Source: an uncultured Lachnospiraceae bacterium
Lineage (GTDB): Bacteria; Bacillota; Clostridia; Lachnospirales; Lachnospiraceae
Length of the DNA stretch: 39,077 nt
Reading direction: 5' to 3'
Assembly (NCBI GenBank): GCA_902796005.1
Contig: CADBNF010000004.1
Span: 1 to 39,077 of the forward strand
Shown: positions 16,685-26,082 of the stretch, one piece after another
Layout: every line of letters begins with the position of its first letter
Numbering within the stretch: position 1 is the first letter of the stretch
Made by a program: the position numbers and the translations under genes
The notes under the pieces: model-generated
Databases searched by the model: none
Told to the model about the DNA's origin: nothing
The model's input: only the letters and a program-made list of their open reading frames with translations

Positions 16685-17668
16685 TTATTCGTACTCCACC
16701 GTCGCGGGGGGCTTGGGGGTGTAGTCCACGAGGACGCGGTTGATGCCGGGAACCTCGGTGGTGATACGTTTTACCAGATGGTCGATCAGGTCTGCGGGAA
16801 GATGCTCCACGGAAACCTCTACAACGTCCACGGTATTGATGGCGCGGATGATGCACATCCAGTCAAAGGTTCTCTTGCCGTCGCGGATACCGGTGGATTT
16901 GAAATCCGGTACGACGGTGAAATACTGCCATACCTTGCCCTCCAGGCCGTTCTTCGCGAATTCCTCACGAAGGATGGCATCGGATTCACGGACGGCTTCC
17001 AGACGATCCCTGGTGATGGCGCCGGGGCAGCGTACGCCCAGGCCCGGGCCCGGGAAGGGCTGACGGTATACCATGCTGTCGGGAAGACCAAGCTCCTTGC
17101 CGACGACACGTACTTCGTCCTTGAAGAGGATACGAACGGGCTCTACAAGTTCAAACTGCAGATCCTCGGGAAGGCCGCCTGCATTGTGATGGGCCTTGAT
17201 GCCGGCTTCGCTCTCCAGGATATCCGGCCAGATGGTGCCCTGGCCAAGGAATTCGATGCCGTCCAGCTTTCTGGCTTCTTCGGCAAATACCTCAATGAAT
17301 TCCTCGCCGATGATATGACGCTTCTTCTCCGGATCGGTTAAGCCCGCCAGCTTGTCCAGGAAGCGGTCCACCGCATCCACATAGATGAGGTTGGCGCCAA
17401 GTTCTTCACGGAAGACCTTGATAACCTGTTCCGGCTCACCCTTTCTCAGCAGGCCGTGGTTTACATGAACGCAGACCAGCTGGTCTCCGATGGCCTTGAT
17501 AAGAATAGCTGCGCATACAGAGGAATCCACGCCTCCGGAGAGCGCCAGGAGAACCTTCTTATCTCCTACCTGTGCCCTGATGTCGGCAATCTGTTCATCA
17601 ATATACGCCCTTGCCTGCTCTGCTGTTGCAATACGTTCCATGTTTTCCGGTCTGTTTAAGGTCGGCAT
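16685..17668 (-). CDS. guaA: GMP synthetase, ATP-pyrophosphatase subunit only
   Basis: The 327-aa protein matches the C-terminal two thirds of GMP synthetase, which adenylates and aminates XMP to GMP. The PP-loop SGGVDSS is at residues 44-50, LGQGTIWPD and the PFPGPGLGVR segment follow, and the C-terminal dimerisation domain ends in the typical PPATVEYE. The usual N-terminal class I glutamine amidotransferase (about 190 residues) is missing. This start is supported by AGGAGG 8 nt upstream and a promoter just beyond, so the gene is not a truncated fragment. It may use a separate amidotransferase subunit, as archaeal GMP synthetases do, or free ammonia. No amidotransferase is in the window. Confidence 0.92.
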   Translation of the reverse strand: MPTLNRPENMERIATAEQARAYIDEQIADIRAQVGDKKVLLALSGGVDSSVCAAILIKAIGDQLVCVHVNHGLLRKGEPEQVIKVFREELGANLIYVDAVDRFLDKLAGLTDPEKKRHIIGEEFIEVFAEEARKLDGIEFLGQGTIWPDILESEAGIKAHHNAGGLPEDLQFELVEPVRILFKDEVRVVGKELGLPDSMVYRQPFPGPGLGVRCPGAITRDRLEAVRESDAILREEFAKNGLEGKVWQYFTVVPDFKSTGIRDGKRTFDWMCIIRAINTVDVVEVSVEHLPADLIDHLVKRITTEVPGINRVLVDYTPKPPATVEYE

Positions 17669-17741
17669 ACTCTAATCCTCCTTGCATGCTGATACGCTTC
17701 CATTGCTGAATATGCAGTAAAAAACAAAAAATGTAGTGTGA

Positions 17742-17770
17742 ATTATAAACCATCCCGCACCGATCCGCAA
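17742..17770 (-). promoter_or_regulatory. Promoter of the GMP synthetase gene
   Basis: TTGCGG (17770-17765), a 17-bp spacer and a perfect TATAAT (17747-17742), about 75 bp before the start codon. The leader is too short for a purine riboswitch. Confidence 0.7.
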
Positions 17771-17794
17771 ATGTTTTATCGGAAAGAACGGGAT
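17752..17794 (-). terminator. Possible weak terminator after the feo genes
   Basis: CGGGAT/ATCCCG outer arms (17789-17794 and 17752-17757) enclose CCGAT/ATCGG. The following T-run is poor, and the structure overlaps the GMP synthetase promoter. Confidence 0.3.
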
Positions 17795-17799
17795 TTTTT

Positions 17800-17952
17800 T
17801 TATCGAAACCGTCCGCAGCGGTCCTTCTTTGCCGCCGTACACCCTTCACAGCCGCAGCCGCAGCCGTTTTTCCTTCTTTTTATAAGGGTCAGAACCGCGG
17901 CCAGCACGCCGGCGGCAATAATAATGAGGATAAGCACATCCGCACTGTGCAT
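17800..17952 (-). CDS. FeoB-associated Cys-rich membrane peptide
   Basis: The 50-aa protein has one N-terminal membrane helix (DVLILIIIAAGVLAAVLTLI), a basic stop KRRKN, then GCGCGCEGC and a further Cys near the end. This is the form of the PF12669 FeoB-associated Cys-rich peptides, thought to assist FeoB at the inner face of the membrane. It lies 52 bp downstream of feoAB on the same strand, with an AAGGAAGG site before its ATG. Conventional length cut-offs would miss it. Confidence 0.88.
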   Translation of the reverse strand: MHSADVLILIIIAAGVLAAVLTLIKRRKNGCGCGCEGCTAAKKDRCGRFR

Positions 17953-18004
17953 GACATTTCCTTCCTTTCGATGCCTGTATTTTCGAAAATGCCGGTTACA
18001 CGCC

Positions 18005-20350
18005 TCAGCCCAGTCCGGCGGCCAGGCAGATCATCCGCACCACCCAGGCAACGGCCCAGCCGATAACGCACTGCCAGACCACCACGAACAACGCCCATTT
18101 TCCGCCCAGCTCCCTGCGGATGGCCGCAATGGCTGCGACGCAGGGGGTATAAAGGAGGGAAAAGACCAGCATGGCGGCAGCGCTTGCCGCGGACAGGGCC
18201 CCGGCCAGGCCTGCGGGAAACAGGATTTCCAAAATGGAAACAACGCTTTCCTTGGCCATGAATCCGCTGATAAGGGACGTGACGATCCGCCAGTCTCCCA
18301 GTCCCAGCGGGGAAAATACCGGCGCGATAATCCCGGCGATCCGGGCAAGGATGCTCGCGGAGGAATCCGTAACATAGTTGAGCCGCGGGTCAAAGCTGCT
18401 TAAGAACCAGACGACTATCGTGGCGATAAGGATGACGCTGAAGGCCCGGGAAAGAAAGTCCTTGGCCTTGTCCCAGAGCAGGTGCGCCACGTTTTTCGGT
18501 GCCGGAAGGCGGTAATTCGGCAGCTCCATGACAAAGGGAACCGCGCCGCCCCTGAACATCGTATTCTTTAAAATCAGGGCCACCAGTATGCCGACGCCTA
18601 TGCCCAGCACATAGATGCCTGTCATGATGAGGCCGCCCTTACGCGGGAAGAAGGTGCTGACGAAGAAGCCGTAAATCGGAATTTTCGCCGAGCAGCTCAT
18701 ATAGGGAGTAAGGAGAATGGTCATCATCCGGTCCCTGCGGCTGGGCAGGGTCCTGGTCGCCATGACCGCCGGAACCGTACAGCCGAAGCCGATGAGCATC
18801 GGCACGATGCTCCTGCCGGACAGGCCGATTCTGCGGAGCAGCTTGTCCATGAAAAAGGCCACCCGGGCGGTATAGCCGCTGTCCTCCATAAGGGACAGGA
18901 AGAAGAACAGGATGACCACGATGGGAATAAAGCTTAATACGCTGCCCACACCTTCGAAAACGCCGCCGACCACCAGGCTGTGAATAACCGGGTTGATGTG
19001 CGCTGCGGTCATCCAGCCGTCAACCAGGGCGGTCAGGCTGCCGATGCCCAGGGAGATCCAGTCCTGGAAAATCGGCCCGATCACATTGAAGGTCAGGATA
19101 AATACGGCCGCCATGATCCCGATAAAGCAGGGAATCGCGGACCACTTTCCGGTCAGGATACGGTCAATCTTCTCCGAGCGGCGGCGTTCACTGCTCTCCG
19201 CCGGCTTGACCACGGTGCTTTCGCAGACCCGTTCGATAAAATCAAACCGCATATCCGCAATGGCGGCGCTTCTGTCCATGCCGCTTTCCCTCTCCATCTG
19301 CAGGACCGTGTGCTCCAGCATCTCCTTTTCGTTGTCCTCCAGACTGAGCTGATCCAGGATCAGCTGGTCGCCCTCGATGGCCTTGGTCGCCGCAAAACGG
19401 ACGGGCAGCCCGCAGCGTTCCGCATGATCCTCTATCAGCGCCTGCACCGTATGAATGGCCCGGTGAATCGCGCCGCCGTGATCATCCTTGCTGCAGAAAT
19501 CCTGCCGGGCCGGCTTTTCCTGATATCTGGCAATGTGCAAGGCATGGGCAACGACTTCATCCACGCCCTCGTTTTTAAGCGCGGAAATGGGAACCACGGG
19601 TACGCCCAGCAGGTTTTCCATCCGGTTGATGTCGATCGTGCCGCCGTTGCCGATCAGCTCGTCCATCATGTTCAGGGCAACCACCACCGGGGTGTCCATC
19701 TCCAGAAGCTGCAGGGTCAGGTAGAAGTTCCGTTCGATGTTCGTCGCATCCACAATATCGATAATGGCGTGGGGCTTCTCATTCAGGACGAAATTCCGGG
19801 AAACAATCTCCTCGCTGCTGTAGGGAGACATGGAATAAATGCCGGGAAGGTCCGTCACCCGGGTCTTCGGGTAGCCTTTGATGGGCCCGTCCTTACGGTC
19901 AACCGTTACGCCGGGGAAATTGCCCACCCGCTGATTGGCACCGGTCAGCTGGTTGAAAAGCGTGGTTTTGCCGCAGTTCTGGTTCCCGACCAGGGCATAG
20001 GTAAGCACCTCGTCCTCCGGAATCGGCGCTTCGCTTCCGGACTCGTGAAAACGGCCGTCCTCCCCGATGCCGGGATGGTCGGAAGCATCGATACTGTCTA
20101 TTCTTTTGTGTTTGTTCGTACGTTCCTTGATGGGCCGGATTCCGATACGGGCAGCATCCTCCAGACGAAGGGTCAGCTCATACCCGTGAATCTGGATTTC
20201 CATCGGGTCGCCTAAGGGCGCGTATTTCACCAGCGTCAGTTCCGCGCCGGGGATAACCCCCATATCCAGGAAATGCTGGCGCAGCTCGCCCTCTCCTCCG
20301 ACCTCTGTAATAACTGCACTTTCACCGACACCAAGTTCTCTAAGTTTCAT
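18005..20350 (-). CDS. feoB: Fused FeoA-FeoB ferrous iron transporter
   Basis: The 781-aa protein joins an SH3-like FeoA domain (residues 1 to about 75, MKLRELGVGESAVI...RLEDAARIGI) to a full FeoB. After a linker, the G domain shows G1 GNQNCGKTT (122-130), G3 DLPG (167-170) and G4 NMMD (227-230). The membrane part starts near residue 400 with Gate/core segments, including IGFGCTVPAVMATR and YTPCVAAIAAIRRE. It imports Fe2+ and would supply the iron-sulfur and radical-SAM enzymes needed by the GRE locus. A GGGGGA site lies 5 nt before the ATG. Only 50 bp separate it from the upstream TPR gene, most of it a terminator hairpin. Confidence 0.95.
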   Translation of the reverse strand: MKLRELGVGESAVITEVGGEGELRQHFLDMGVIPGAELTLVKYAPLGDPMEIQIHGYELTLRLEDAARIGIRPIKERTNKHKRIDSIDASDHPGIGEDGRFHESGSEAPIPEDEVLTYALVGNQNCGKTTLFNQLTGANQRVGNFPGVTVDRKDGPIKGYPKTRVTDLPGIYSMSPYSSEEIVSRNFVLNEKPHAIIDIVDATNIERNFYLTLQLLEMDTPVVVALNMMDELIGNGGTIDINRMENLLGVPVVPISALKNEGVDEVVAHALHIARYQEKPARQDFCSKDDHGGAIHRAIHTVQALIEDHAERCGLPVRFAATKAIEGDQLILDQLSLEDNEKEMLEHTVLQMERESGMDRSAAIADMRFDFIERVCESTVVKPAESSERRRSEKIDRILTGKWSAIPCFIGIMAAVFILTFNVIGPIFQDWISLGIGSLTALVDGWMTAAHINPVIHSLVVGGVFEGVGSVLSFIPIVVILFFFLSLMEDSGYTARVAFFMDKLLRRIGLSGRSIVPMLIGFGCTVPAVMATRTLPSRRDRMMTILLTPYMSCSAKIPIYGFFVSTFFPRKGGLIMTGIYVLGIGVGILVALILKNTMFRGGAVPFVMELPNYRLPAPKNVAHLLWDKAKDFLSRAFSVILIATIVVWFLSSFDPRLNYVTDSSASILARIAGIIAPVFSPLGLGDWRIVTSLISGFMAKESVVSILEILFPAGLAGALSAASAAAMLVFSLLYTPCVAAIAAIRRELGGKWALFVVVWQCVIGWAVAWVVRMICLAAGLG

Positions 20351-20368
20351 TTTTCCCCCTAAAAACAG

Positions 20369-20399
20369 GACAAAACACCGCGCGCGTTCTGTCCTGCCG
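20369..20399 (-). terminator. Terminator or attenuator between TPR gene and feoAB
   Basis: Reading leftwards, CAGGACA...TGTCCTG encloses a GC-rich loop (ACGCGCGCGG) and runs into TTTTT. The feoAB ribosome site GGGGGA begins immediately after the T-run, so any transcript reaching feoAB from upstream must pass this hairpin. Confidence 0.75.
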
Positions 20400-20400
20400 G

Positions 20401-21870
20401 TTAATGTGTAAGCATATTGATGTAATCCTGGGCTGTCGTCGCTCTGGTGGAATCCGGGAATCTCTCAATAATGTCTTCGAAGACTTCAACAGCCTCGTTG
20501 ACCCGGTTGTTCATCCGGTAAGAGTGGGCCAGGTAGGACAGGGTATTGTAATCGCCGGGATTCAACGCCCTCGCCTGCTCCAGCAGAGTAATTGCCCTCG
20601 GGTAATTCCCCTCTTCAAAGGCAGCGATACCATTGGCGGAAAGATCCGCAAACACGGAATCGTTGGTAATACTGATAATATTGTCATAGACCAGACGGGC
20701 ATCCACGTTCAGCAGGGAAGCGTCCACCTGGGCTATGGTGGAGAGGGCCTGGTCATAGGCGCCTTCCGTATAAAAGTTATAGGCCTGGAACAGCGTCTCG
20801 TAGGCGGCGGACCGCCGGTTGGACTCGTCCACCAGGGCATTGGCATCCCGGGTGTTCTGGTTTGAATTGCGGATGTCCTCCTCGAGGCTCTGGATCAGGG
20901 CATTCTGGCTGGCCATGGTCACGGTGTATTTCGCCACCTCTTCATTGGCCTCCCTGGCAATATCCTGCTTCAGGGAGGGAATGACAAGGAAGGATACCAC
21001 CAGCACACCGACGGCAAACCCGATGATGATGTTCAGGATGGTCCCGAAAAAGGTCGTCTCCCGGAAAGCGCCGGGCTGGATAACCGGATCATCGCTGATG
21101 TTTTCCGCATCGAATTCGTCGATAATGTCCTTGCGGGTCACCGGTGCGGCCGGTTTCTTCCCCCGGCGGAAAAGGCTGAACCTGCGTTTTCCCGCCGTCT
21201 GCTTCTGCCGGAACAGGAAGGGCCTGAATCTCCGACTGTCCATATCCGTGGACAGGCCCGTCTGCTCTTCTACCTCCTGCAGGAAACGAAGGGTGGTGGA
21301 ATTGGTCCGGTCAATGGGAGATACCTCCTTGAGCACCCTGCGGGCGCGTTCGTATTCTCCCTTCTTCATATACAGAAGCGCCAGAAGGTGGTAGGCCTTC
21401 ACCAGGTTGGGATTGGCCACCAGAACCTTCTTCAGGATCATTTCCGCAATATCCTCATTGCCCGAACGGCTGGCCTCCAGCGCATCGTTGTACTTGCGGA
21501 TGCTTCTCTGCACCTCTTTGAGCTGCTCCGGATGAGCCTGCACCCGATCGATAAAGTCTGAGGCAATATTGTCCTCTGGCTGCAGGTTCTTGCTGATGAT
21601 CCACTCACTTAAGGCAGAAACTGTCTCCCCGACCTCGAAATACACCAGGCCGAGCAGATTACGGGCATCGATATTCCTTTTGTCGTATTTCAGACTTCGC
21701 TCCAGCATATCGATGGCACCGGACAAATCCCTTATCTGGGCTTTGTCCAGTCCTTCGTTGTAGCAGATCTTTGACAGCTGATCCGCCTTCCGCTGTACGC
21801 TCAAGTCGCCGCCGCAACGGGGACAGATATTTCTGGCGCCCACGTTCTCGCCGCAGTACATGCAGATCAT
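20401..21870 (-). CDS. Membrane-anchored TPR protein with N-terminal zinc ribbon
   Basis: The 489-aa protein begins with a zinc ribbon (CMYC at 3-6, CPRC at 16-19), then TPR-like repeats at about 30-180. A basic linker (residues 212-240, rich in RR and KK) leads to a single membrane helix at about 274-298 (FFGTILNIIIGFAVGVLVVSF). An extracellular coiled coil (about 300-350) and further TPR-like repeats (about 355-480, EGAYDQALSTIAQVD, EGNYPRAITLLEQARALNPGD) follow. A scaffold for envelope assembly or division is plausible; no reaction can be assigned. The start codon directly abuts the stop of the 51-aa gene, whose 3' end supplies the AAAGGAG site, so the two are translationally linked. Confidence 0.85.
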   Translation of the reverse strand: MICMYCGENVGARNICPRCGGDLSVQRKADQLSKICYNEGLDKAQIRDLSGAIDMLERSLKYDKRNIDARNLLGLVYFEVGETVSALSEWIISKNLQPEDNIASDFIDRVQAHPEQLKEVQRSIRKYNDALEASRSGNEDIAEMILKKVLVANPNLVKAYHLLALLYMKKGEYERARRVLKEVSPIDRTNSTTLRFLQEVEEQTGLSTDMDSRRFRPFLFRQKQTAGKRRFSLFRRGKKPAAPVTRKDIIDEFDAENISDDPVIQPGAFRETTFFGTILNIIIGFAVGVLVVSFLVIPSLKQDIAREANEEVAKYTVTMASQNALIQSLEEDIRNSNQNTRDANALVDESNRRSAAYETLFQAYNFYTEGAYDQALSTIAQVDASLLNVDARLVYDNIISITNDSVFADLSANGIAAFEEGNYPRAITLLEQARALNPGDYNTLSYLAHSYRMNNRVNEAVEVFEDIIERFPDSTRATTAQDYINMLTH

Positions 21871-22026
21871 TTAGGCATCTCCTTTGTCGGCCGGGGCCTG
21901 GGAAGTCTGCATCTGCTTGAGCAGGTCGATGACGTCCGTCATCTCTCTGCCGTAGATCACGTCTTCCACCTCATCCACGTCCAGACAGGGTTTGAATTTC
22001 TTTAATTCTTCTTCATAGTTAAGCAT
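21871..22026 (-). CDS. Small acidic protein between folC and the TPR gene
   Basis: The 51-aa protein starts MLNYEEELKKFKPCLDV and is acidic and probably helical, with no membrane segment. Its start overlaps the last 25 bp of folC and its stop is directly followed by the TPR start codon, with that gene's ribosome site inside it. This tight nesting, plus sensible amino-acid composition, makes it a real gene. Function unknown. The arrangement suggests it works with the zinc-ribbon/TPR protein. Confidence 0.75.
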   Translation of the reverse strand: MLNYEEELKKFKPCLDVDEVEDVIYGREMTDVIDLLKQMQTSQAPADKGDA

Positions 22027-23297
22027 TTGATCTCTCCTGCCAGGTACAGTGACCCCACAATAAAGAGCAGGCCGCCGTCCCTCATCTTTTTGGCGGTTTC
22101 AAAAGCTTCGGGCAAATCCTCCACGGCCATTACATTGGTCAGGCCGTTGTCGATAAACCGCTGCGCCAGGGCATCTGCCTTCTCGCCCCGGTAGCCGGGC
22201 ACCTTCGTGGTAATCACGAGGTCCGGCTTCACCTCCAGGGCCAGGGTGCGGATCATATCCTTGTAATGCTTATCCGCCATGGCGGAAAACAGCAGGGTAA
22301 CCTTCCTGTCGCCCCTTAAGGCATTCACGGTCTCGGTGAACCGGGCCACGCCGTCCTCATTGTGGGCGCCGTCCACGATAACGCCTTCCTCCAGGGTCTC
22401 CATCCGGCCCGGCCAGAAGGTATGTTCAAGACCTTTGAGCAGGACGTCGTCCGCAAGGCCGGTCATCTCCCGCAGCACCTGCATGGTCTGGAAGGCCAGC
22501 GCCGCGTTCATCATCTGGTAGCTGCCTACGGAATGCACCGTAAGCGTGCGGGTTTCCTCACCCGGCCAGGTGTATTCGAAAACATTGCCGGACAGATCGG
22601 TTTTCACCGGTACAATCATCTCCGGCGAAATGCCGTATCCCGGCGCGCCGACTTCTTTGCAGGTATCTGCCATGACAACGGCTGCCTCCGGGTTGGATGC
22701 ATCGTAAACACAGGGAATGCCCTTTTTGATGATGCCGGCTTTTTCCTTTGCAATCAGGGTGATGGTATCTCCCAGCTGCTCGGTATGGTCCCTGCTGATG
22801 GAGGCAATGGCGCAGGCAATCGGCTCGCGAACGGCGTTGGTTGCATCCAGCCTGCCGCCCAGGCCTGTTTCCATAACCACATAGTCCACCTTTGCTTCCT
22901 TGTAAATCAGCATGGCCAGCAGGAAGGTCAGTTCAAAATAGGAGGGATGGTCCAGATTCTCCTCTTTGGCTGCCCGTTCCCAGGCTTCCTTGGCCTTGAG
23001 AAAGGCGTTCAGGAACACCTCATCCGATACGGGAACATTGTCCAGCATGATGCGCTCATTGATGCTCACCAGATGCGGTGAGGTGAACAGGCCCACGTGA
23101 TAGCCGCCCTCCATGAGCATGGCATTCAGGTAAGCGCAGGTGCTGCCCTTGCCGTTGGTGCCGGCAACGTGAATAATCTTCAACCCCTCTTCCGGATTGC
23201 CCAGATATTTTAAAAGGATCTGCGTGTGCTCCACAGAGGCCTTCTGGGTAAACTTGGGGACTTCATTGATATAATCGACTGCTTCCTGGTAATTCAT
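22002..23297 (-). CDS. folC: Folylpolyglutamate/dihydrofolate synthase
   Basis: The 431-aa ligase adds glutamate to folates (and to dihydropteroate if bifunctional). The Mur-ligase-like P-loop HVAGTNGKGST lies near residue 45. LFTSPHLVSINERI, YFELTFLLAML, METGLGGRLDATNAV and DGAHNEDG follow in the usual order. The start at 23297 (MNYQEAVDYI) matches the family N-terminus; an ATG at 23327 would add 10 residues and overlap valS. valS ends 13 bp upstream, so the two form an operon. Confidence 0.93.
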   Translation of the reverse strand: MNYQEAVDYINEVPKFTQKASVEHTQILLKYLGNPEEGLKIIHVAGTNGKGSTCAYLNAMLMEGGYHVGLFTSPHLVSINERIMLDNVPVSDEVFLNAFLKAKEAWERAAKEENLDHPSYFELTFLLAMLIYKEAKVDYVVMETGLGGRLDATNAVREPIACAIASISRDHTEQLGDTITLIAKEKAGIIKKGIPCVYDASNPEAAVVMADTCKEVGAPGYGISPEMIVPVKTDLSGNVFEYTWPGEETRTLTVHSVGSYQMMNAALAFQTMQVLREMTGLADDVLLKGLEHTFWPGRMETLEEGVIVDGAHNEDGVARFTETVNALRGDRKVTLLFSAMADKHYKDMIRTLALEVKPDLVITTKVPGYRGEKADALAQRFIDNGLTNVMAVEDLPEAFETAKKMRDGGLLFIVGSLYLAGEIKCLTMKKN

Positions 23298-23310
23298 CTC
23301 AATCTTTACC

Positions 23311-25959
23311 TCATGACAGCTGGGCAAGCCGTTCTTCCACCTGTTTCATCATCTGCCGGTAGCTGGCCAGCTTCGTCTGTTCCTGCTCCACCTTCTCCTT
23401 CGGGGCCTTCGCCAGGAACTTCTCGTTCTTCAGCATGCCTTCACAGCGGGCTACTTCTTTTTTCAGTCTTTCCTTCTCCGCGTTCAGGCGGGCAATCTCC
23501 TTTTCGATGTCCACCAGCTGGTCAAAGGGAATGTACAGCTCTGCGCCGGGCAGGTCCGCGGATACCGCGTCGTCGGCGATGCCTTCACGGTCCGCCTGGA
23601 CAACGATTCTGTCCGCCTTGGCCAGGGTGGCGAAGAAGACCGCGCCGTCCTCAAAGCTTCTGCGGATCGCTTCGTCGGCGGAAACCACATAAACCGTGGC
23701 TTTCTTTGCCGGCGGCACGTTCAGCTGGGTTCTCACGGTACGCACAGCCCTTACCGCTTCCTTGATCCGCTCCGCTTCCTCCGCTTCCGCCGGGAAGCAG
23801 AAGGCTTCCGTCCTTACGGGCCAGCTCGCGGTGACGATGGTCTCCTCTTCCGGATTCAGGGTGCAGTAAATCTCTTCGGTGATGAAGGGCATATAGGGAT
23901 GCAGCAGCTTCAGTCCGTTGTTCAGCACCGTCTTCAGGGTCCACAGGGCCGCTGCCTTGGTTTCATCCGTATCGGAATACAGTCTGGGCTTCACCATCTC
24001 GATATACCAGTCGCAGAATTCTTCCCAGATGAAGTCATACACCTTGGATACCGCAATACCCAGCTCGTATTTGTCCAGGTTGTCCGTCACTTCCGCGGCC
24101 AGTTCATTTACCTTGTGCAGGATCCACTTGTCCGCCGCCGTCAGCTTCAGGCTTGACGGATCCGCCGGGATTTCCGCAGCTTCCAGGTTCATCATGATAA
24201 ACCGGGAGGCATTCCAGACCTTATTGGCAAAGTTCCGGCTGGCTTCCACCTTCTCCCAGGAGAAACGCATGTCGTTGCCCGGGGCATTGCCGGTCATCAG
24301 GGTCAGTCTTAAGGCATCCGCGCCGTATTTCTCCACCACTTCCAGGGGATCGATGCCGTTGCCTAAGGATTTGCTCATCTTCCGTCCTAAAGCGTCCCTT
24401 ACCAGGCCGTGGATCAGCACATGGTGGAAGGGCGTCTTACCGGTTTGCTCCAGTCCGGAGAAAACCATACGGATAACCCAGAAGAAAATAATGTCATAGC
24501 CGGTAACCAGCACGTCCGTCGGATAGAAATACTCCAGCTCCGGCGTCTTCTCCGGCCAGCCCAGGGTGGAGAAGGGCCACAGTGCGGAGGAGAACCAGGT
24601 ATCCAGGGTATCCTCGTCCTGGGTCAGGTGGGTGCTGCCGCACTTCGGGCAGACAGCCGGAGCGCCGCCCTTTTTCACCACGATTTCCCCGCAGTCGTCA
24701 CAGTACCAGGCGGGAATCCGGTGTCCCCACCACAGCTGCCGGGAAATACACCAGTCCTTGATGTTCTCCAGCCAGTGCAGGTAAATCTTGTCAAACCGCT
24801 CGGGCACAAAGGTCAGGTTCCCTTCCTTCAGGGTCTCGATGGCTGCCTGGCCCATCTCCTTCATGCGCACAAACCACTGGGGCTTAATCATGGGCTCCAC
24901 GGTGGTGTGGCAGCGGTCATGGGTGCCTACGGAATGGGTGTGGGGCTCTGTCTTAACCAGGTAGCCGCCCTTTTCCAGGTCCGCCACAACAGCCTTTCGG
25001 GCTGCATAGCGATCCAGTCCGGCATAGTTCAGGCCGTTTTCGTTCAGGGTGGCGTCGTCATTTAAGATGTTAATCTCGGGAAGGTTGTGTCTTTTTCCCA
25101 CTTCAAAGTCGTTCGGGTCATGGGCCGGCGTGATCTTCACGCAGCCGGTACCGAACTCCCTGTCCACGTATTCATCGGCGATCACCGGAATCTGACGGCC
25201 GGTCAGCGGCAGCTCAAGCATCTTGCCCACCAGATCCGTATACCTGTCATCCTCCGGATTGACGGCTACCGCCGTATCACCCAGCATGGTTTCGGGACGG
25301 GTTGTGGCCACCACCACGTATTTTCCCTCTTCGCCCACGATCGGGTAGCGGATATGCCAGAAAGCGCCCTCCTGGTCCACATGCTCCACCTCCGCGTCGG
25401 AAAGGGAGGTCTGGCACTGCGGGCACCAGTTGATGATACGGTTTCCTTTATAAATATAGCCTTTTTCATAAAGGCGTACAAAAACTTCCTCAACAGCCTT
25501 CGAACAGCCTTCGTCCATGGTAAAGCGCTCTCTCTCCCAGTCGGCGGAGGCACCGAGCTTGTGCAGCTGGTTGATAATGCGGCTGCCGTACTCTTCCTTC
25601 CAGGCCCAGGCATGCTCCAGGAACTTTTCCCGGCCCATCTCGGCCTTGTCCAGTCCCTTTTCCTTGAGCATATTCGTCACCTTCACCTCGGTGGCGATGG
25701 CCGCATGGTCCGTTCCGGGCTGCCAGAGGGCTTCATAGCCCTGCATCCGCTTGAACCGGATCAGGATATCCTGCATGGTATTGTCCAGGGCATGGCCCAT
25801 ATGCAGCTGGCCCGTGACGTTGGGAGGCGGCATGACGATGGTAAAGGGCTTCTTGTCGGGATTGACCTTCGCATGAAAATATCCTCTGTCAAGCCACTTG
25901 CTGTACAGTCTATCCTCCAGTCCCCTGGGGTTATATGTTTTTTCCAACTCTTTGCTCAT
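23311..25959 (-). CDS. valS: Valyl-tRNA synthetase
   Basis: The 882-aa class Ia synthetase charges tRNA-Val. The ATP-binding HMGH is at 53-56 inside [18 protein letters not shown]. The editing domain contains [15 protein letters not shown], the KMSKS loop appears as [10 protein letters not shown], and the C-terminal ~70 residues form the family's coiled-coil arm ([19 protein letters not shown]...). Length is normal. A CAAGGAGG site precedes the ATG. It is the first gene of a valS-folC-51aa-TPR operon from the consensus promoter at 26048-26076. No T-box leader is present. Confidence 0.97.
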   Translation of the reverse strand: MSKELEKTYNPRGLEDRLYSKWLDRGYFHAKVNPDKKPFTIVMPPPNVTGQLHMGHALDNTMQDILIRFKRMQGYEALWQPGTDHAAIATEVKVTNMLKEKGLDKAEMGREKFLEHAWAWKEEYGSRIINQLHKLGASADWERERFTMDEGCSKAVEEVFVRLYEKGYIYKGNRIINWCPQCQTSLSDAEVEHVDQEGAFWHIRYPIVGEEGKYVVVATTRPETMLGDTAVAVNPEDDRYTDLVGKMLELPLTGRQIPVIADEYVDREFGTGCVKITPAHDPNDFEVGKRHNLPEINILNDDATLNENGLNYAGLDRYAARKAVVADLEKGGYLVKTEPHTHSVGTHDRCHTTVEPMIKPQWFVRMKEMGQAAIETLKEGNLTFVPERFDKIYLHWLENIKDWCISRQLWWGHRIPAWYCDDCGEIVVKKGGAPAVCPKCGSTHLTQDEDTLDTWFSSALWPFSTLGWPEKTPELEYFYPTDVLVTGYDIIFFWVIRMVFSGLEQTGKTPFHHVLIHGLVRDALGRKMSKSLGNGIDPLEVVEKYGADALRLTLMTGNAPGNDMRFSWEKVEASRNFANKVWNASRFIMMNLEAAEIPADPSSLKLTAADKWILHKVNELAAEVTDNLDKYELGIAVSKVYDFIWEEFCDWYIEMVKPRLYSDTDETKAAALWTLKTVLNNGLKLLHPYMPFITEEIYCTLNPEEETIVTASWPVRTEAFCFPAEAEEAERIKEAVRAVRTVRTQLNVPPAKKATVYVVSADEAIRRSFEDGAVFFATLAKADRIVVQADREGIADDAVSADLPGAELYIPFDQLVDIEKEIARLNAEKERLKKEVARCEGMLKNEKFLAKAPKEKVEQEQTKLASYRQMMKQVEERLAQLS

Positions 25960-25981
25960 GAACAGCCTCCTTGTATACAGT

Positions 25982-26027
25982 CCGGGCCTGTCCGTAAGGC
26001 CCCGGCCGTCCGGCTTTCTGCCGCCGG
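25982..26027 (-). other. Two GC-rich hairpins in the valS leader
   Basis: The roughly 80-nt leader holds a CCGGC/GCCGG stem (26010-26027) and a longer CCGGGGCCT/AGGCCCGG stem with one bulge (25982-26005), ending before the ribosome site. It does not show the T-box pattern. Confidence 0.5.
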
Positions 26028-26047
26028 CGTATATAAAATCAGGCTAC

Positions 26048-26076
26048 ATTATAAAGTGAGGAAATGCATTTGTCAA
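26048..26076 (-). promoter_or_regulatory. Consensus promoter of the valS operon
   Basis: A perfect TTGACA (26076-26071), 17-bp spacer and perfect TATAAT (26053-26048). It lies in the gap after the 82-aa gene. Confidence 0.9.
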
Positions 26077-26082
26077 ACAAAC

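Noticed and set aside
17669-17760. Purine riboswitch before the GMP synthetase gene
   Set aside because: The promoter leaves a leader of only about 65 nt with no purine-aptamer pattern.
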